The notes under the pieces: generated by a model | Told to the model about the DNA's origin: nothing | Seen by the model: the letters and a program-made list of their open reading frames with translations, nothing else | Database searches by the model: none | Program-made: the position numbers and the translations under genes | DNA from: Adlercreutzia equolifaciens DSM 19450 | GTDB lineage: Bacteria > Actinomycetota > Coriobacteriia > Coriobacteriales > Eggerthellaceae | Direction of reading: 5' to 3' | NCBI RefSeq assembly: GCF_000478885.1 | Contig: NC_022567.1 | Span: forward strand, 1,302,001-1,366,000 | Length of the DNA stretch: 64,000 nucleotides | In this document: positions 51,267-59,096 of the stretch, piece after piece | Layout of the letters: each line of letters starts with the position of its first letter | Numbering within the stretch: position 1 is the first letter of the stretch

Positions 51267-51713
51267 TCAGCCCAGCTCTTTCAGGGCCTCGGAGAACTCC
51301 TCCACGTTCTGGAAATCCTTATAGACGCTGGCGAAGCGGATGTAGGCGACGTCGTCCAAGGTGGCCAGACGGGCCAGCACCAAATCGCCCAAATCGCGCG
51401 ATTTGATCTCGTTGCGCTGGCTCGATCGCAGCTCAGATTCGATGCTCGTGATGAGCCCGTCGATCTTCTCGGGCGTGATGGGGCGTTTCGCGCAGGCGAT
51501 GAGCAATCCTCGCATGAGCTTCTCGCGGTTGAAGACTTCCGACGAGCCGTCAGCCTTGATGACGAGAATGGGATTTTCGGCGAGCCGCTCGTAGGTGGTG
51601 AATCGCGTGCCGCACTGCAGGCATTCGCGACGGCGCCGGATAGAGGCGCCGTCGTCGGCCGATCGCGAGTCGACGACTTTCGATTCCTGATAGCCACAGG
51701 AAGGACAGCGCAT
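51267..51713 (-). CDS. nrdR: Transcriptional repressor NrdR
   Basis: 148 residues. N-terminal zinc ribbon (Cys3, Cys6, Cys31, Cys34) and an ATP-cone domain (ILVIKADGSSEVFNREKLMR). It represses ribonucleotide reductase genes according to ATP/dATP levels. Located next to lexA, separated by the tiny frame at 51823-51894, and upstream of dut. AAGGAGAACCT precedes the ATG. Confidence 0.95.
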   Translation of the reverse strand: MRCPSCGYQESKVVDSRSADDGASIRRRRECLQCGTRFTTYERLAENPILVIKADGSSEVFNREKLMRGLLIACAKRPITPEKIDGLITSIESELRSSQRNEIKSRDLGDLVLARLATLDDVAYIRFASVYKDFQNVEEFSEALKELG

Positions 51714-51731
51714 AGGTTCTCCTTCTCACTT

Positions 51732-51752
51732 TGATAAGTTGATTGCTTATCA
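51732..51752. promoter_or_regulatory. Inverted repeat upstream of nrdR
   Basis: TGATAAG and CTTATCA with a seven-base spacer, 19 bases before the nrdR start codon. It could be a regulator site or a leader hairpin. It does not resemble the usual NrdR box. Confidence 0.35.
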
Positions 51753-51822
51753 TACCCTATCAGACCTAATGCGCTCCCCTCTTCAAAACATTGCTACCTT
51801 CGCGACACTCGCCCCCGACGCT

Positions 51823-51894
51823 CTAGGCGAAGAAGATGAGAAATGACGCGATGGTGCTGAGCGTGAAGGCTATGGAAAATTCGATGCGTGCCAT
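51823..51894 (-). CDS. SOS-controlled 23-residue membrane peptide
   Basis: Begins MARIEFSIAFTL and ends FLIFFA; 23 residues, one Arg near the N-terminus, then an uninterrupted hydrophobic run long enough to span the membrane. AGGAG lies six bases upstream of the ATG. Its promoter (TTGACG 51965-51960, 17 bases, TATTAT 51942-51937 on the minus strand) has a perfect LexA box in the spacer. It occupies the lexA-nrdR gap, where other Gram-positives keep SOS division inhibitors (YneA divergent from lexA in Bacillus, DivS in Corynebacterium, the Rv2719c gene between lexA and nrdR in Mycobacterium). It is too short to hold their LysM part. Function is inferred. Confidence 0.65.
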   Translation of the reverse strand: MARIEFSIAFTLSTIASFLIFFA

Positions 51895-51911
51895 TTTTTA
51901 CTCCTGACCTC

Positions 51912-51941
51912 TTGCGTAGAACCTTTGTTCGCAGTTATAAT
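51912..51941 (+). promoter_or_regulatory. lexA promoter
   Basis: TTGCGT (51912-51917), 18 bases, TATAAT (51936-51941). The spacer holds a LexA box, so LexA represses its own gene. Confidence 0.75.
51919..51930. promoter_or_regulatory. LexA (SOS) box 1
   Basis: GAACCTTTGTTC, a perfect GAAC-N4-GTTC Gram-positive SOS box in the lexA promoter spacer. Confidence 0.88.
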
Positions 51942-51965
51942 AGAGCGAACAAAGGTTCACGTCAA
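51937..51965 (-). promoter_or_regulatory. Promoter of the 23-residue peptide
   Basis: TTGACG, 17 bases, TATTAT on the minus strand, back to back with the lexA promoter. Spacer contains LexA box 2. Nearly the same -35 and first spacer bases (TTGACGTG) as the recA promoter. Confidence 0.7.
51947..51958. promoter_or_regulatory. LexA (SOS) box 2
   Basis: GAACAAAGGTTC, again GAAC-N4-GTTC, centred 28 bases from box 1; exact reverse complement of box 1. Confidence 0.88.
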
Positions 51966-52008
51966 GAGATTTTTCAAACAAATGTACGCTTTTGTGAAAG
52001 GATGCGCT

Positions 52009-52647
52009 ATGACCCAGAAAGTGACCAAGCGGCAACAGGCGGTTCTCGACTGCATCGAAGCGTGCATTCGCGAGAAGGGCTACGGCCCTACCGTGCGCGA
52101 GGTGTGCCAGAGTTTGGGACTCTCCTCCCCTTCCACCGTCCATGTCCATTTGAAGGCGCTTGAAGACAAGGGCTTCATCAAGCGCGACCCCCTTAAATCC
52201 CGCTCCATCGCGCTTACCTATCCCATTGAGGAGGTTCCCTCCCCTGTCACGGCCTTCGCGGCCGCCTACAGCAAGCTCGTCAATGTGCCCTTGGTGGGCA
52301 ACGTGGCCGCCGGCTCCCCTATTCTCGCCGAGGAGAACATCACCGATACCATCACGCTGCCCACGGACATCGTCGGCGATGCCCCCTCCTTCATGCTCTC
52401 GGTGCGCGGCGAGTCCATGATCGAGGCCGGCATTAACGATGGCGACTACGTGGTTGTGAAAGAGCAGCCGGTGGCCAACAACGGCGATATCGTCGTGGCC
52501 ATCATCGACGACGGCGCCACCGTCAAGCGCTTCTTCCGCGAGGCCGACCATATCCGCCTGCAGCCGGAGAACTCGACGATGGATCCCATCATCACGACGG
52601 ACTGCTCTATCGCCGGCAAGGTGGTGGCCGTGTTCCGGCGCCTGTAG
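52009..52647 (+). CDS. lexA: SOS repressor LexA
   Basis: 212 residues from ATG 52009 (AAAGG seven bases upstream; the frame is open 28 codons earlier across the operators and is not used). N-terminal winged helix (KRQQAVLDCIEACIREKGYG, PSTVHVHLKALEDKGFI), Ala-Gly cleavage site in GNVAAGSP, catalytic Ser in RGESMIEAGI and Lys in GATVKRFF. It represses the SOS regulon and self-cleaves with RecA filaments. Two SOS boxes sit upstream. The only plus-strand gene in the right-hand 13.7 kb. Confidence 0.97.
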   Translation: MTQKVTKRQQAVLDCIEACIREKGYGPTVREVCQSLGLSSPSTVHVHLKALEDKGFIKRDPLKSRSIALTYPIEEVPSPVTAFAAAYSKLVNVPLVGNVAAGSPILAEENITDTITLPTDIVGDAPSFMLSVRGESMIEAGINDGDYVVVKEQPVANNGDIVVAIIDDGATVKRFFREADHIRLQPENSTMDPIITTDCSIAGKVVAVFRRL

Positions 52648-52694
52648 CGCTTTCGCCTCACGAACAGATCGCGAACTCCCCTTTCGGCAAATTG

Positions 52695-52744
52695 AGAGCG
52701 CCCCTGCCCAGATCGCTTTGCGTATCACGGGCAGGGGCGCTCTT
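52695..52744. terminator. Hairpin between lexA and hflX
   Basis: A 15-bp perfect stem (AGAGCGCCCCTGCCC / GGGCAGGGGCGCTCT) with a 19-base loop between convergent lexA and hflX. Serves both directions. Confidence 0.7.
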
Positions 52745-52767
52745 CCGTTCTGGACGCGCTCGCTTTC

Positions 52768-54090
52768 TCAGGCATCGCCTTCAGGGACGAGATAGGAGGA
52801 GAACGTGCTGACGAAGGCAGGGGCAACGAGCAGCTGCAGGCGCGTCCCCGCCTCCCCGTGGCTCTCGGAGATGATATGGCAGCGCTCGTGGGCCAGCGAC
52901 ACCAAGTCGCCCCGCTGATAGGGAATAAGCACGTCCAACTTGGTATCGGCGGCCGAGGCGGCCTGGGCAATGGCGCCCACGAGCCCCTCTATGCCCTCGC
53001 CGGTGCGAGCGGACACGAACTGGGCGCTCGGATAGCGCCTTTTAAGGCCGGCCAGCGTCTCGGCGTCCAGCAGATCGCATTTGTTGAAGGCAGCGATCGT
53101 GGGAATGCTCTGGGCCCCTATCTGGTCGAGCACCTCGCACACGGCCTCGATCTGCCCCTCGAACTCCGGCGAGGAGGCGTCGATCACGTGCAGGACAAGG
53201 TCGGCTCCGGTGATTTCGTCGAGCGTCGACTTGAAGGCCTCGACCAGCGTGGTGGGCAGCTTTTGGATGAAGCCGACGGTGTCGGTGACAGTGACCTCGC
53301 GGCCCTCGGGCAGCTCGAACTTGCGGGTGGTGGAGTCCAGCGTGGCGAAGAGCTTGTCGTAGCTGAGCACATCGGCCCCGGTGAGCCGGTTGATGAGCGA
53401 GCTTTTCCCGGCGTTGGTGTAACCGGCCAGCGCCACTTTGAACATGCCGCTGCCGTACCGGCTCTCCCGCTGCAGCGAGCGCACGTCGGACAGGCGCTCA
53501 AGCTCGCGGCGAATGCTCGTGATGCGCTTGCGCACCATGCGGCGGTCCACCTCAAGCTGGCTTTCGCCCTCGCCGAAGCGGGATCCCACACCGCCTCCCA
53601 TGCGGTTCGAGGCGAGGTGGGCCCACATGCCGCGCAGGCGCGGGTACAGGTACTGGTTTTGGGCGAGGCGCACCTGCAGGCGCCCCTCCTTGGAGGTGGC
53701 GTGCAGAGCGAAGATGTCCAGAATGAGGGCCGTGCGGTCGATAACCTTCACGGACTTGTCCATGACCTTCTCCAGATTGGCCTGCTGGGAAGGTGTCAGC
53801 TCGTCGTCGAAGATGACGAGGTCGGCCTCGCGCGACCGTGCCAGCTCGGCGATCTCGTCGGCCTTGCCCGTGCCGACAAAGGTGCGCGGGTTGGGCGCGT
53901 CCAAGCGCTGGGTCGTCGTGGCTACCACATCGGCTCCGGCCGTATCGGCCAGACGTTCCAGCTCGGCCAGGGAAGATTCCAAGGGCCACGGCAGCCCCGG
54001 GCGCTCGACGCCCACGAGAACGGCGCGCTCTCGACGCTCCTCGGCCTTGGTGGCCGGGCCCTTTTGGATGACGGATTCGTATTCGGTCAT
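52768..54090 (-). CDS. hflX: Ribosome-associated GTPase HflX
   Basis: 440 residues. HflX N-terminal domain with GTGKADEIA and FGEGESQLEVDRRMVRKRI, then the G-domain: GYTNAGKSSLINRLTG (G1), DTVGFIQKLP (G3), NKCD (G4). HflX splits stalled 70S ribosomes; some homologues give macrolide/lincosamide resistance (established). AAGGAG six bases before the ATG. The leader contains a three-codon frame MRL and an inverted repeat, suggesting ribosome-dependent control. First in a lone minus-strand unit after dapF. Confidence 0.95.
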   Translation of the reverse strand: MTEYESVIQKGPATKAEERRERAVLVGVERPGLPWPLESSLAELERLADTAGADVVATTTQRLDAPNPRTFVGTGKADEIAELARSREADLVIFDDELTPSQQANLEKVMDKSVKVIDRTALILDIFALHATSKEGRLQVRLAQNQYLYPRLRGMWAHLASNRMGGGVGSRFGEGESQLEVDRRMVRKRITSIRRELERLSDVRSLQRESRYGSGMFKVALAGYTNAGKSSLINRLTGADVLSYDKLFATLDSTTRKFELPEGREVTVTDTVGFIQKLPTTLVEAFKSTLDEITGADLVLHVIDASSPEFEGQIEAVCEVLDQIGAQSIPTIAAFNKCDLLDAETLAGLKRRYPSAQFVSARTGEGIEGLVGAIAQAASAADTKLDVLIPYQRGDLVSLAHERCHIISESHGEAGTRLQLLVAPAFVSTFSSYLVPEGDA

Positions 54091-54110
54091 AGCATGCTCC
54101 TTTGCTTCAA

Positions 54111-54157
54111 GTAACGACGGGACCCCATGAGGGGAAGGCGGTGCAAGTGGTCGTTAC
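54111..54157 (-). promoter_or_regulatory. hflX leader inverted repeat
   Basis: On the minus strand GTAACGAC (54157-54150) pairs with GTCGTTAC (54118-54111). The 5' arm contains the stop codon of the MRL frame, so a ribosome held on that frame would melt the stem. A smaller CCCC-TCAT-GGGG hairpin lies inside. Confidence 0.5.
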
Positions 54158-54165
54158 AGGCGCAT
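54154..54165 (-). CDS. Three-codon hflX leader frame (Met-Arg-Leu-stop)
   Basis: ATG CGC CTG TAA, with AAGGAG eight bases upstream, 64 bases before the hflX start. Met-Arg-Leu is the arrest core of the macrolide-responsive ErmD leader peptide (established). HflX homologues acting in antibiotic resistance are known to be attenuator-controlled. Translation of this frame is inferred from the RBS and position. Confidence 0.55.
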   Translation of the reverse strand: MRL

Positions 54166-54246
54166 GAGCATCACTCCTTAATCGTGGCGCGGCGTTGCGC
54201 CGGGGAAACGGGGGCTATCATAGCACAACAGCAGCATCGGAAAAGC

Positions 54247-55170
54247 TCACGGCAGCACAATGGTTCCCGAGAAGCTCTCCGTTGCCGGCCCCGTCATGGA
54301 TATCGTGCCATCCTCGTTCCAGCAGATGTGCAGTAGACCGCCGCTCAACATAAGATCGTTCTCCCTGCCGGCCCGGCCAGTGAGGCAGGCAGCCGTGTTG
54401 GTGGCGCAGGCGCCGGTGCCGCAGGCCAAGGTCTCTCCGCAGCCCCTCTCCCACACGCGCATGGCGATGCCCTCATCGGTGACGGAGGCGAACTCGACGT
54501 TGGTTTTCTCGGGAAATGCGGGATGCGTCTCGAAGAAGGGGCCGGGAAGATCGATGCGCAGGGTCGAGAGGGATTTCTCCGCACCTGCGGGGAACAGCTC
54601 GTCGGGCAAGGCCGCCCAATCGTCCACGAGGCAGACGGCGTGGGGGTTTCCCATGGAGACGCAGGCGAATTCGAAGGCTCCCCACGGCGAATCGAGGCGC
54701 AGATGCCCCACATAGGGCGTACCGTCGGCCATGCGGGAGTCCGGCGCGGCGTCGACGGGCACGAGCGCGGGATCCAAGATGGGCGCGCCCATGTTCACGG
54801 TCGCCTCGGTCATCTTTCCCCCCGCATCCACGGAAAAGGCGATGGGGCGCGGACCGGCCAGGGTGTCGGCCAGAAGATGTCCCGAGGCAACGTCCGCCAG
54901 CTCGCGATCGACGAGGTACTTGGCGAAGCAGCGTACGCCGTTGCCGCACATTTGGGCCAAGGTGCCGTCGGCGTTGATGTAGTGCATGTAGCCGTCTCCC
55001 TCTTCCGAGGTTGCCGGCCGCACGAGGATGACGCCGTCGGCGCCGATGCCGAAGTGGCGGTCACACAGATACGACACCTGGGCATCGGTCAGACTGAGAG
55101 CGCGGTCTCGATCGTCAATGAAGACGAAATCGTTGCCGAGACCGTGCAATTTGGCGAAGGACAACTCCAT
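54247..55170 (-). CDS. dapF: Diaminopimelate epimerase
   Basis: 307 residues. Two catalytic Cys sites are visible, MCGNGVRCF (Cys75) and GCGETLACGTGACA. N-terminus FAKLHGLGNDFVFID is typical. It converts LL- to meso-diaminopimelate for lysine and peptidoglycan. AAAGGAGCGTCCC precedes the ATG. Downstream of miaA. Confidence 0.95.
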   Translation of the reverse strand: MELSFAKLHGLGNDFVFIDDRDRALSLTDAQVSYLCDRHFGIGADGVILVRPATSEEGDGYMHYINADGTLAQMCGNGVRCFAKYLVDRELADVASGHLLADTLAGPRPIAFSVDAGGKMTEATVNMGAPILDPALVPVDAAPDSRMADGTPYVGHLRLDSPWGAFEFACVSMGNPHAVCLVDDWAALPDELFPAGAEKSLSTLRIDLPGPFFETHPAFPEKTNVEFASVTDEGIAMRVWERGCGETLACGTGACATNTAACLTGRAGRENDLMLSGGLLHICWNEDGTISMTGPATESFSGTIVLP

Positions 55171-55236
55171 GGGACGCTCCTTTGAGGCGGCGATTGAGGG
55201 GGCGGAAGCTCTCCTCGACGACCCGGAAGGGTCGCT

Positions 55237-56187
55237 TCAACCATGGTAGGCGTCCAATGTTTCCAACTGGGAAAGAATCTCGGCGGCCACGGCTTCGGCA
55301 TCGCCGGCATCGGCGTTCACCCAGCGGATGCGCCTGTCGCGACGGAACCACGTGCGTTGGCGCTTGCCGTAGCGGCGCGTGGCCGTCTTGATGGCCTTCA
55401 CGGCCTCCTCCAGCGTGGTGTTCCCATCCAGCGCCTCGACGATCTCCTTGTATCCGATGGCCTGGGGCGCCGTGACGCCGTCGCGGAATCCGGCGGTCAG
55501 CAGGCCCCGCACCTCGTCGACGAGTCCTGCGGCCACCATGGCATCGACCCGGGCGTCGATGCGCTCGTTCAGGATGGCCGGCTCCATGGCCAGCCCGAAT
55601 TGCACGGCTGGAACGAAGGGCGCCACGGTGGCGAGCCGCTGTTTCTGCTCGGCGTAGCTGGCGCCCTCCTCCAAAAGCTCGAAGGCGCGCACGACGCGCC
55701 GCACGTTGTTGGGGTGGATGACGGCGGCGCTTGCGGGATCGCGCGCTTCCAGCGCCTCCCACAGGGCCTGGTTGCCGTGTTCCTCCGCGTAGGCGGTCCA
55801 GCGTTCGCGGACGGGGTTTTCCACCTGGTCGCCCTTGGGGAAGACGAAGTCGTCGATGGCCGCCTGCACGTACTGGCCGGTGCCGCCGCAGAGCACCGCT
55901 CTCTTGCCGCGGGCGTCTATATCGCGAAAGCAGCGCCGGGCGAACGCCTGGAACAGGGCCGCCGAGTAGGGCTCGCCGGGATCAACGAGATCGAAGCCGT
56001 GATGGGGCACGCGGCGCTCAGATGCGGGAAGCTTGCCCGTGCCGATGTCCATGCCTCGGTAGATCTGCATGGAATCGGCGCTCACCACTTCCCCGCCGAG
56101 GCGCTCGCCGACAATTTGGGCTGCGTCGGTCTTGCCCGAGGCCGTGGGCCCCACGATGGCGATGACAGGTGCGGAAAGCTCAAGCAT
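55237..56187 (-). CDS. miaA: tRNA dimethylallyltransferase
   Basis: 316 residues. P-loop GPTASGKT at 13-20, then VVSADSMQIYRGMDIGTGK. It transfers a dimethylallyl group to A37 of tRNAs reading U-starting codons, the substrate for MiaB. Its start overlaps the miaB stop by 8 bases, so the two are coupled. Confidence 0.96.
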   Translation of the reverse strand: MLELSAPVIAIVGPTASGKTDAAQIVGERLGGEVVSADSMQIYRGMDIGTGKLPASERRVPHHGFDLVDPGEPYSAALFQAFARRCFRDIDARGKRAVLCGGTGQYVQAAIDDFVFPKGDQVENPVRERWTAYAEEHGNQALWEALEARDPASAAVIHPNNVRRVVRAFELLEEGASYAEQKQRLATVAPFVPAVQFGLAMEPAILNERIDARVDAMVAAGLVDEVRGLLTAGFRDGVTAPQAIGYKEIVEALDGNTTLEEAVKAIKTATRRYGKRQRTWFRRDRRIRWVNADAGDAEAVAAEILSQLETLDAYHG

Positions 56188-57538
56188 GGGCGATCGTGCC
56201 CGAGAGATACCAGGTGCGGGCTTCCTCGATGGTCACGGGCACGATGCGCCCCACCAAAGACGCCGCCTCCGTGCCGGAGGGCACCGGAGCGTGAACGGTC
56301 TGGTTCTTCGGGCTCTTGCCGGCCAGGATGGAATCGTCGCGCTTGGACGTGCCCTCGACCAGCACGGGCACCGTGGCGCCGAGCTCCGCCTGGTTCGCCT
56401 CGAAGGCCTTGCGCTGGACGAGATCCACGAGCCGATCGAAGCGCTCCTGGATGACCTCGCGGGGCGTGTCGTCGTCCATCTCCGCAGCAGGCGTCCCCTC
56501 GCGCTTGGAGTAAATAAACGTGAACACCTGGCTGTAGCCGACTTCCTCCACGAGGCGATAGGTGTCCATGAAGTCCTCTTCGGTCTCGCCGGGGAATCCC
56601 ACGATGATGTCCGTGGACAGGGCGATGTCGGGACGGGCGCGGCGAAGCTTCTCGATAAGGCCGAGGTAGTGCTCGCGGGTGTAGCGGCGGTTCATGGCCG
56701 AGAGGATGCGGTTCGAGCCCGACTGCACGGGAAGGTGCAGCGCCGGCATGAGCGAGGGCAGCGTGGCGAACAGCCCGATGACCTCGTCGGTGAGATCCTT
56801 CGGATGGCTCGTCGCGAAGCGGAGCCGCTCGATGCCCGCGGCATCCACGGCCCGAAGGACATCCGCGAACCGCGGCTCGCCGTAAAGGTCGCGCCCGTAG
56901 GAGTTCACGTTCTGCCCCAGCAGCGTGATCTCCTTGACGCCCGCTTCCACATAGGAGCGCGCCTCGGCGGCGATGTCGTCCAAGGGCCGCGACTTCTCGC
57001 GCCCGCGGACGTAGGGCACGATGCAGTAGGAGCAGAAATTGTTGCATCCCACGGTGATGGGCAGCCATGCCGCCCAGTCGTGCTCGCGCACCGTGGGCAG
57101 GGCGGAGGAGAACTCCGCTCCCCCCTCGATCACCTCGGCGGCGCGGCCGTGCTGCTCGATGGCGCGTCGGAGAAGCCCCGGCAGAGAGCCCAGATTGTGA
57201 GTGCCGAAAACCACATCGAGATGGGGAAGCGCCGCAAGCAGCTTGTCGCCGTCGCGCTGGCCGATGCAGCCGCCTACGGCGATGTAGCGCTTGTCGAGGG
57301 GCGTGCCGTCGCGCAAGGGGATGTTCTTCATGGAGGCGACCTGCCCGTAGAGCCTCGTGTCGGCAGCCTCGCGGACGCAGCACGTCATGAACACGACGAT
57401 GTCCGCCTCCTCGATGGTTTCGACGGGCAGCGAGCCCAGGCCCTCCAGCATGCCGGCGACCCGCTCGGAATCGTGCTTGTTCATCTGGCAGCCGAAGGTG
57501 TGGATGCAGAAACGAGTTCCCTCGAAGACGTTGCTCAT
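56180..57538 (-). CDS. miaB: tRNA-2-methylthio-N6-dimethylallyladenosine synthase
   Basis: 452 residues from ATG 57538 (GAGGG eight bases upstream; the long open frame upstream is a shadow). N-terminal UPF0004 domain with three cluster Cys (FGCQMNKHDSE, TCCVRE), radical SAM motif CNNFCSYC with VRGREKSRP, and a C-terminal TRAM domain. It adds the methylthio group to i6A37. Immediately upstream of miaA. Confidence 0.95.
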   Translation of the reverse strand: MSNVFEGTRFCIHTFGCQMNKHDSERVAGMLEGLGSLPVETIEEADIVVFMTCCVREAADTRLYGQVASMKNIPLRDGTPLDKRYIAVGGCIGQRDGDKLLAALPHLDVVFGTHNLGSLPGLLRRAIEQHGRAAEVIEGGAEFSSALPTVREHDWAAWLPITVGCNNFCSYCIVPYVRGREKSRPLDDIAAEARSYVEAGVKEITLLGQNVNSYGRDLYGEPRFADVLRAVDAAGIERLRFATSHPKDLTDEVIGLFATLPSLMPALHLPVQSGSNRILSAMNRRYTREHYLGLIEKLRRARPDIALSTDIIVGFPGETEEDFMDTYRLVEEVGYSQVFTFIYSKREGTPAAEMDDDTPREVIQERFDRLVDLVQRKAFEANQAELGATVPVLVEGTSKRDDSILAGKSPKNQTVHAPVPSGTEAASLVGRIVPVTIEEARTWYLSGTIAHA

Positions 57539-57549
57539 AGCAAAACCCT

Positions 57550-57882
57550 CTAATGGACCGCGGCCGCATCGACGATGGGGGCGATCGCGGCGGCGCCCCG
57601 CGGCTCGACGGCGAAGCGGATGGCCGTGCGGTACTCGCCGTCGATGACGATGTCCGCGAAGGAGGGGATGCAGCAGATCTCGATGCCCACCGGCGAGAGG
57701 AACCCGCGGGAGATGGCCACGGCTTTCACAGCCTGGTTCACCGCACCGGCCCCCACGGCTTGAATCTCCACCGACGCACCGTCTTTGATCATGCCGGCGA
57801 TGGCGCCGGCAACGGAGGCGGGAGACGATTTGGAGGATACTTTGAGGCACCCGATGGAGGGCTTGGTTTCAGTGGTAGACAC
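57550..57882 (-). CDS. spoVS: Stage V sporulation protein S-like (SpoVS)
   Basis: 110 residues from GTG 57882 (AAGGA six bases upstream). The core KVSSKSSPASVAGAIAGMIK, EIQAVGAGAVNQAVKAVAIS and CIPSFADIVIDGEYRTAIRF is the SpoVS family, an Alba-like nucleic-acid-binding fold. About 20 extra C-terminal residues (Ala/Ile-rich). SpoVS is widespread in organisms that do not sporulate; its role here is unknown. Close to rny, a pairing also seen in Firmicutes. Confidence 0.88.
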   Translation of the reverse strand: MSTTETKPSIGCLKVSSKSSPASVAGAIAGMIKDGASVEIQAVGAGAVNQAVKAVAISRGFLSPVGIEICCIPSFADIVIDGEYRTAIRFAVEPRGAAAIAPIVDAAAVH

Positions 57883-58007
57883 AGCTGGTCCTTGTCGTTT
57901 GTGGTGCGGTTCTTCTCTGGATGTGGTTCGTTTAGCGGGCGCCCGTGGCGCCTTCAGCCCGAATATTCTACCTGTTGCACCCGAGTGGCGCAACCGCGCG
58001 CGCTTCC

Positions 58008-59093
58008 TTAGAGCGTCGTGCGGATGGGAACGGTGATGCGGATGGCTTCCTGGCCCACGATGACCTCCGCCTCGCCCACCGCTTCCAGATAATATGCTTC
58101 CGCCACGGGCTCCATGAGACGGCCGATGCCGCGCTTCAGCGCATCGATGTCCTCGGGAGCCAGACGCAGGGACCGGGCGTTCTTGGAATTTCGCCGTCGC
58201 TCGGATGGGCGATGGGTCTGCCGCGGGAACGATTCGGCGGCCAAACGCTCGGTCAAGGGGTCGAGTGCAACGATGGCCCCGTCGAGAATGCGTCGGGCCG
58301 AGCGTTCGGAGAGCGGCAGGCCCAGGGCCTCGCAGCGGTCCGCGAGATCATCGGGGCCGGCGGCCAGGGCGAGGCGCTTGACGAGGGGGATCTCCGCGCC
58401 GTCGCCCCCGAAGGCGCGCACGGCCGGGGAGAGCGAGGCGAGGCCCAGTTGGTACAGCGTCGCCGCCACCTCCACTGGGGTGCCGAGGTACACGGAAAGA
58501 TCGCCGCGGTGCTCCAAGGCGAATTCCGCGGCCGTGCGCACGATGTTCTTGGGGCCGCGCATCGCCCACGAACCGGAAGGCTCCTGCTCGAAGCGGGGAA
58601 ACGTCGACTGATCCGCCTTCTCGGCGAGGCTTTCGGTGTCGGTGGCGACCGTAAGGCTCGTGCCGAGCCCCGGCTCCGATTGCAGCACTCGGGCCTCTTC
58701 GGCGTTCACGGAGATGGAGTAAAGGGCCATGCCGCGTCCGTGCATGCCCCACTTGTCCATATGCGCGCTATCGAGCTTCGAGGTGACGCGCGGTTCAAAG
58801 ATGCGCTCGTGCTGGGCAGCGGGAATGCCCTGGCCGTCGTCGAGGACGGTGAGCAGGCGCGCGTTGCCGGTCTTCTGGGTGGCGAGGAAGATGCGGCTGG
58901 CGCCGGCGTCGCGGGCGTTGCGCAGAAGCTCGATGACCACGTCCTCGCTCGAGCGGATGTCCTGGGCGGCCTGGCGCCGTTCGGCCTCGGAGGACCGGAG
59001 ACGGACGAAGCCGTCTCCGAGGTCGTCCTCGACCCGGAGACGGCTCTCGCCGCACACATCGTCTATGAAATCGCTGAGGGTATCGCCTTCCAT
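58008..59093 (-). CDS. Stand-alone GHKL ATPase-domain protein
   Basis: 361 residues. The HATPase_c signature is clear: N-box ELLRNARDAGAS, G1 DDGQGIP and G2 WGMHGRGMALYSIS. There is no histidine-phosphotransfer helix, receiver or transmembrane segment, so it is not a classical sensor kinase. The C-terminal 200 residues are of unknown type. It starts three bases after rny, so is co-transcribed with RNase Y and perhaps spoVS. A MutL/Hsp90/MORC-type conformational ATPase role is possible; I do not assign one. Confidence 0.75.
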   Translation of the reverse strand: MEGDTLSDFIDDVCGESRLRVEDDLGDGFVRLRSSEAERRQAAQDIRSSEDVVIELLRNARDAGASRIFLATQKTGNARLLTVLDDGQGIPAAQHERIFEPRVTSKLDSAHMDKWGMHGRGMALYSISVNAEEARVLQSEPGLGTSLTVATDTESLAEKADQSTFPRFEQEPSGSWAMRGPKNIVRTAAEFALEHRGDLSVYLGTPVEVAATLYQLGLASLSPAVRAFGGDGAEIPLVKRLALAAGPDDLADRCEALGLPLSERSARRILDGAIVALDPLTERLAAESFPRQTHRPSERRRNSKNARSLRLAPEDIDALKRGIGRLMEPVAEAYYLEAVGEAEVIVGQEAIRITVPIRTTL

Positions 59094-59096
59094 GGC

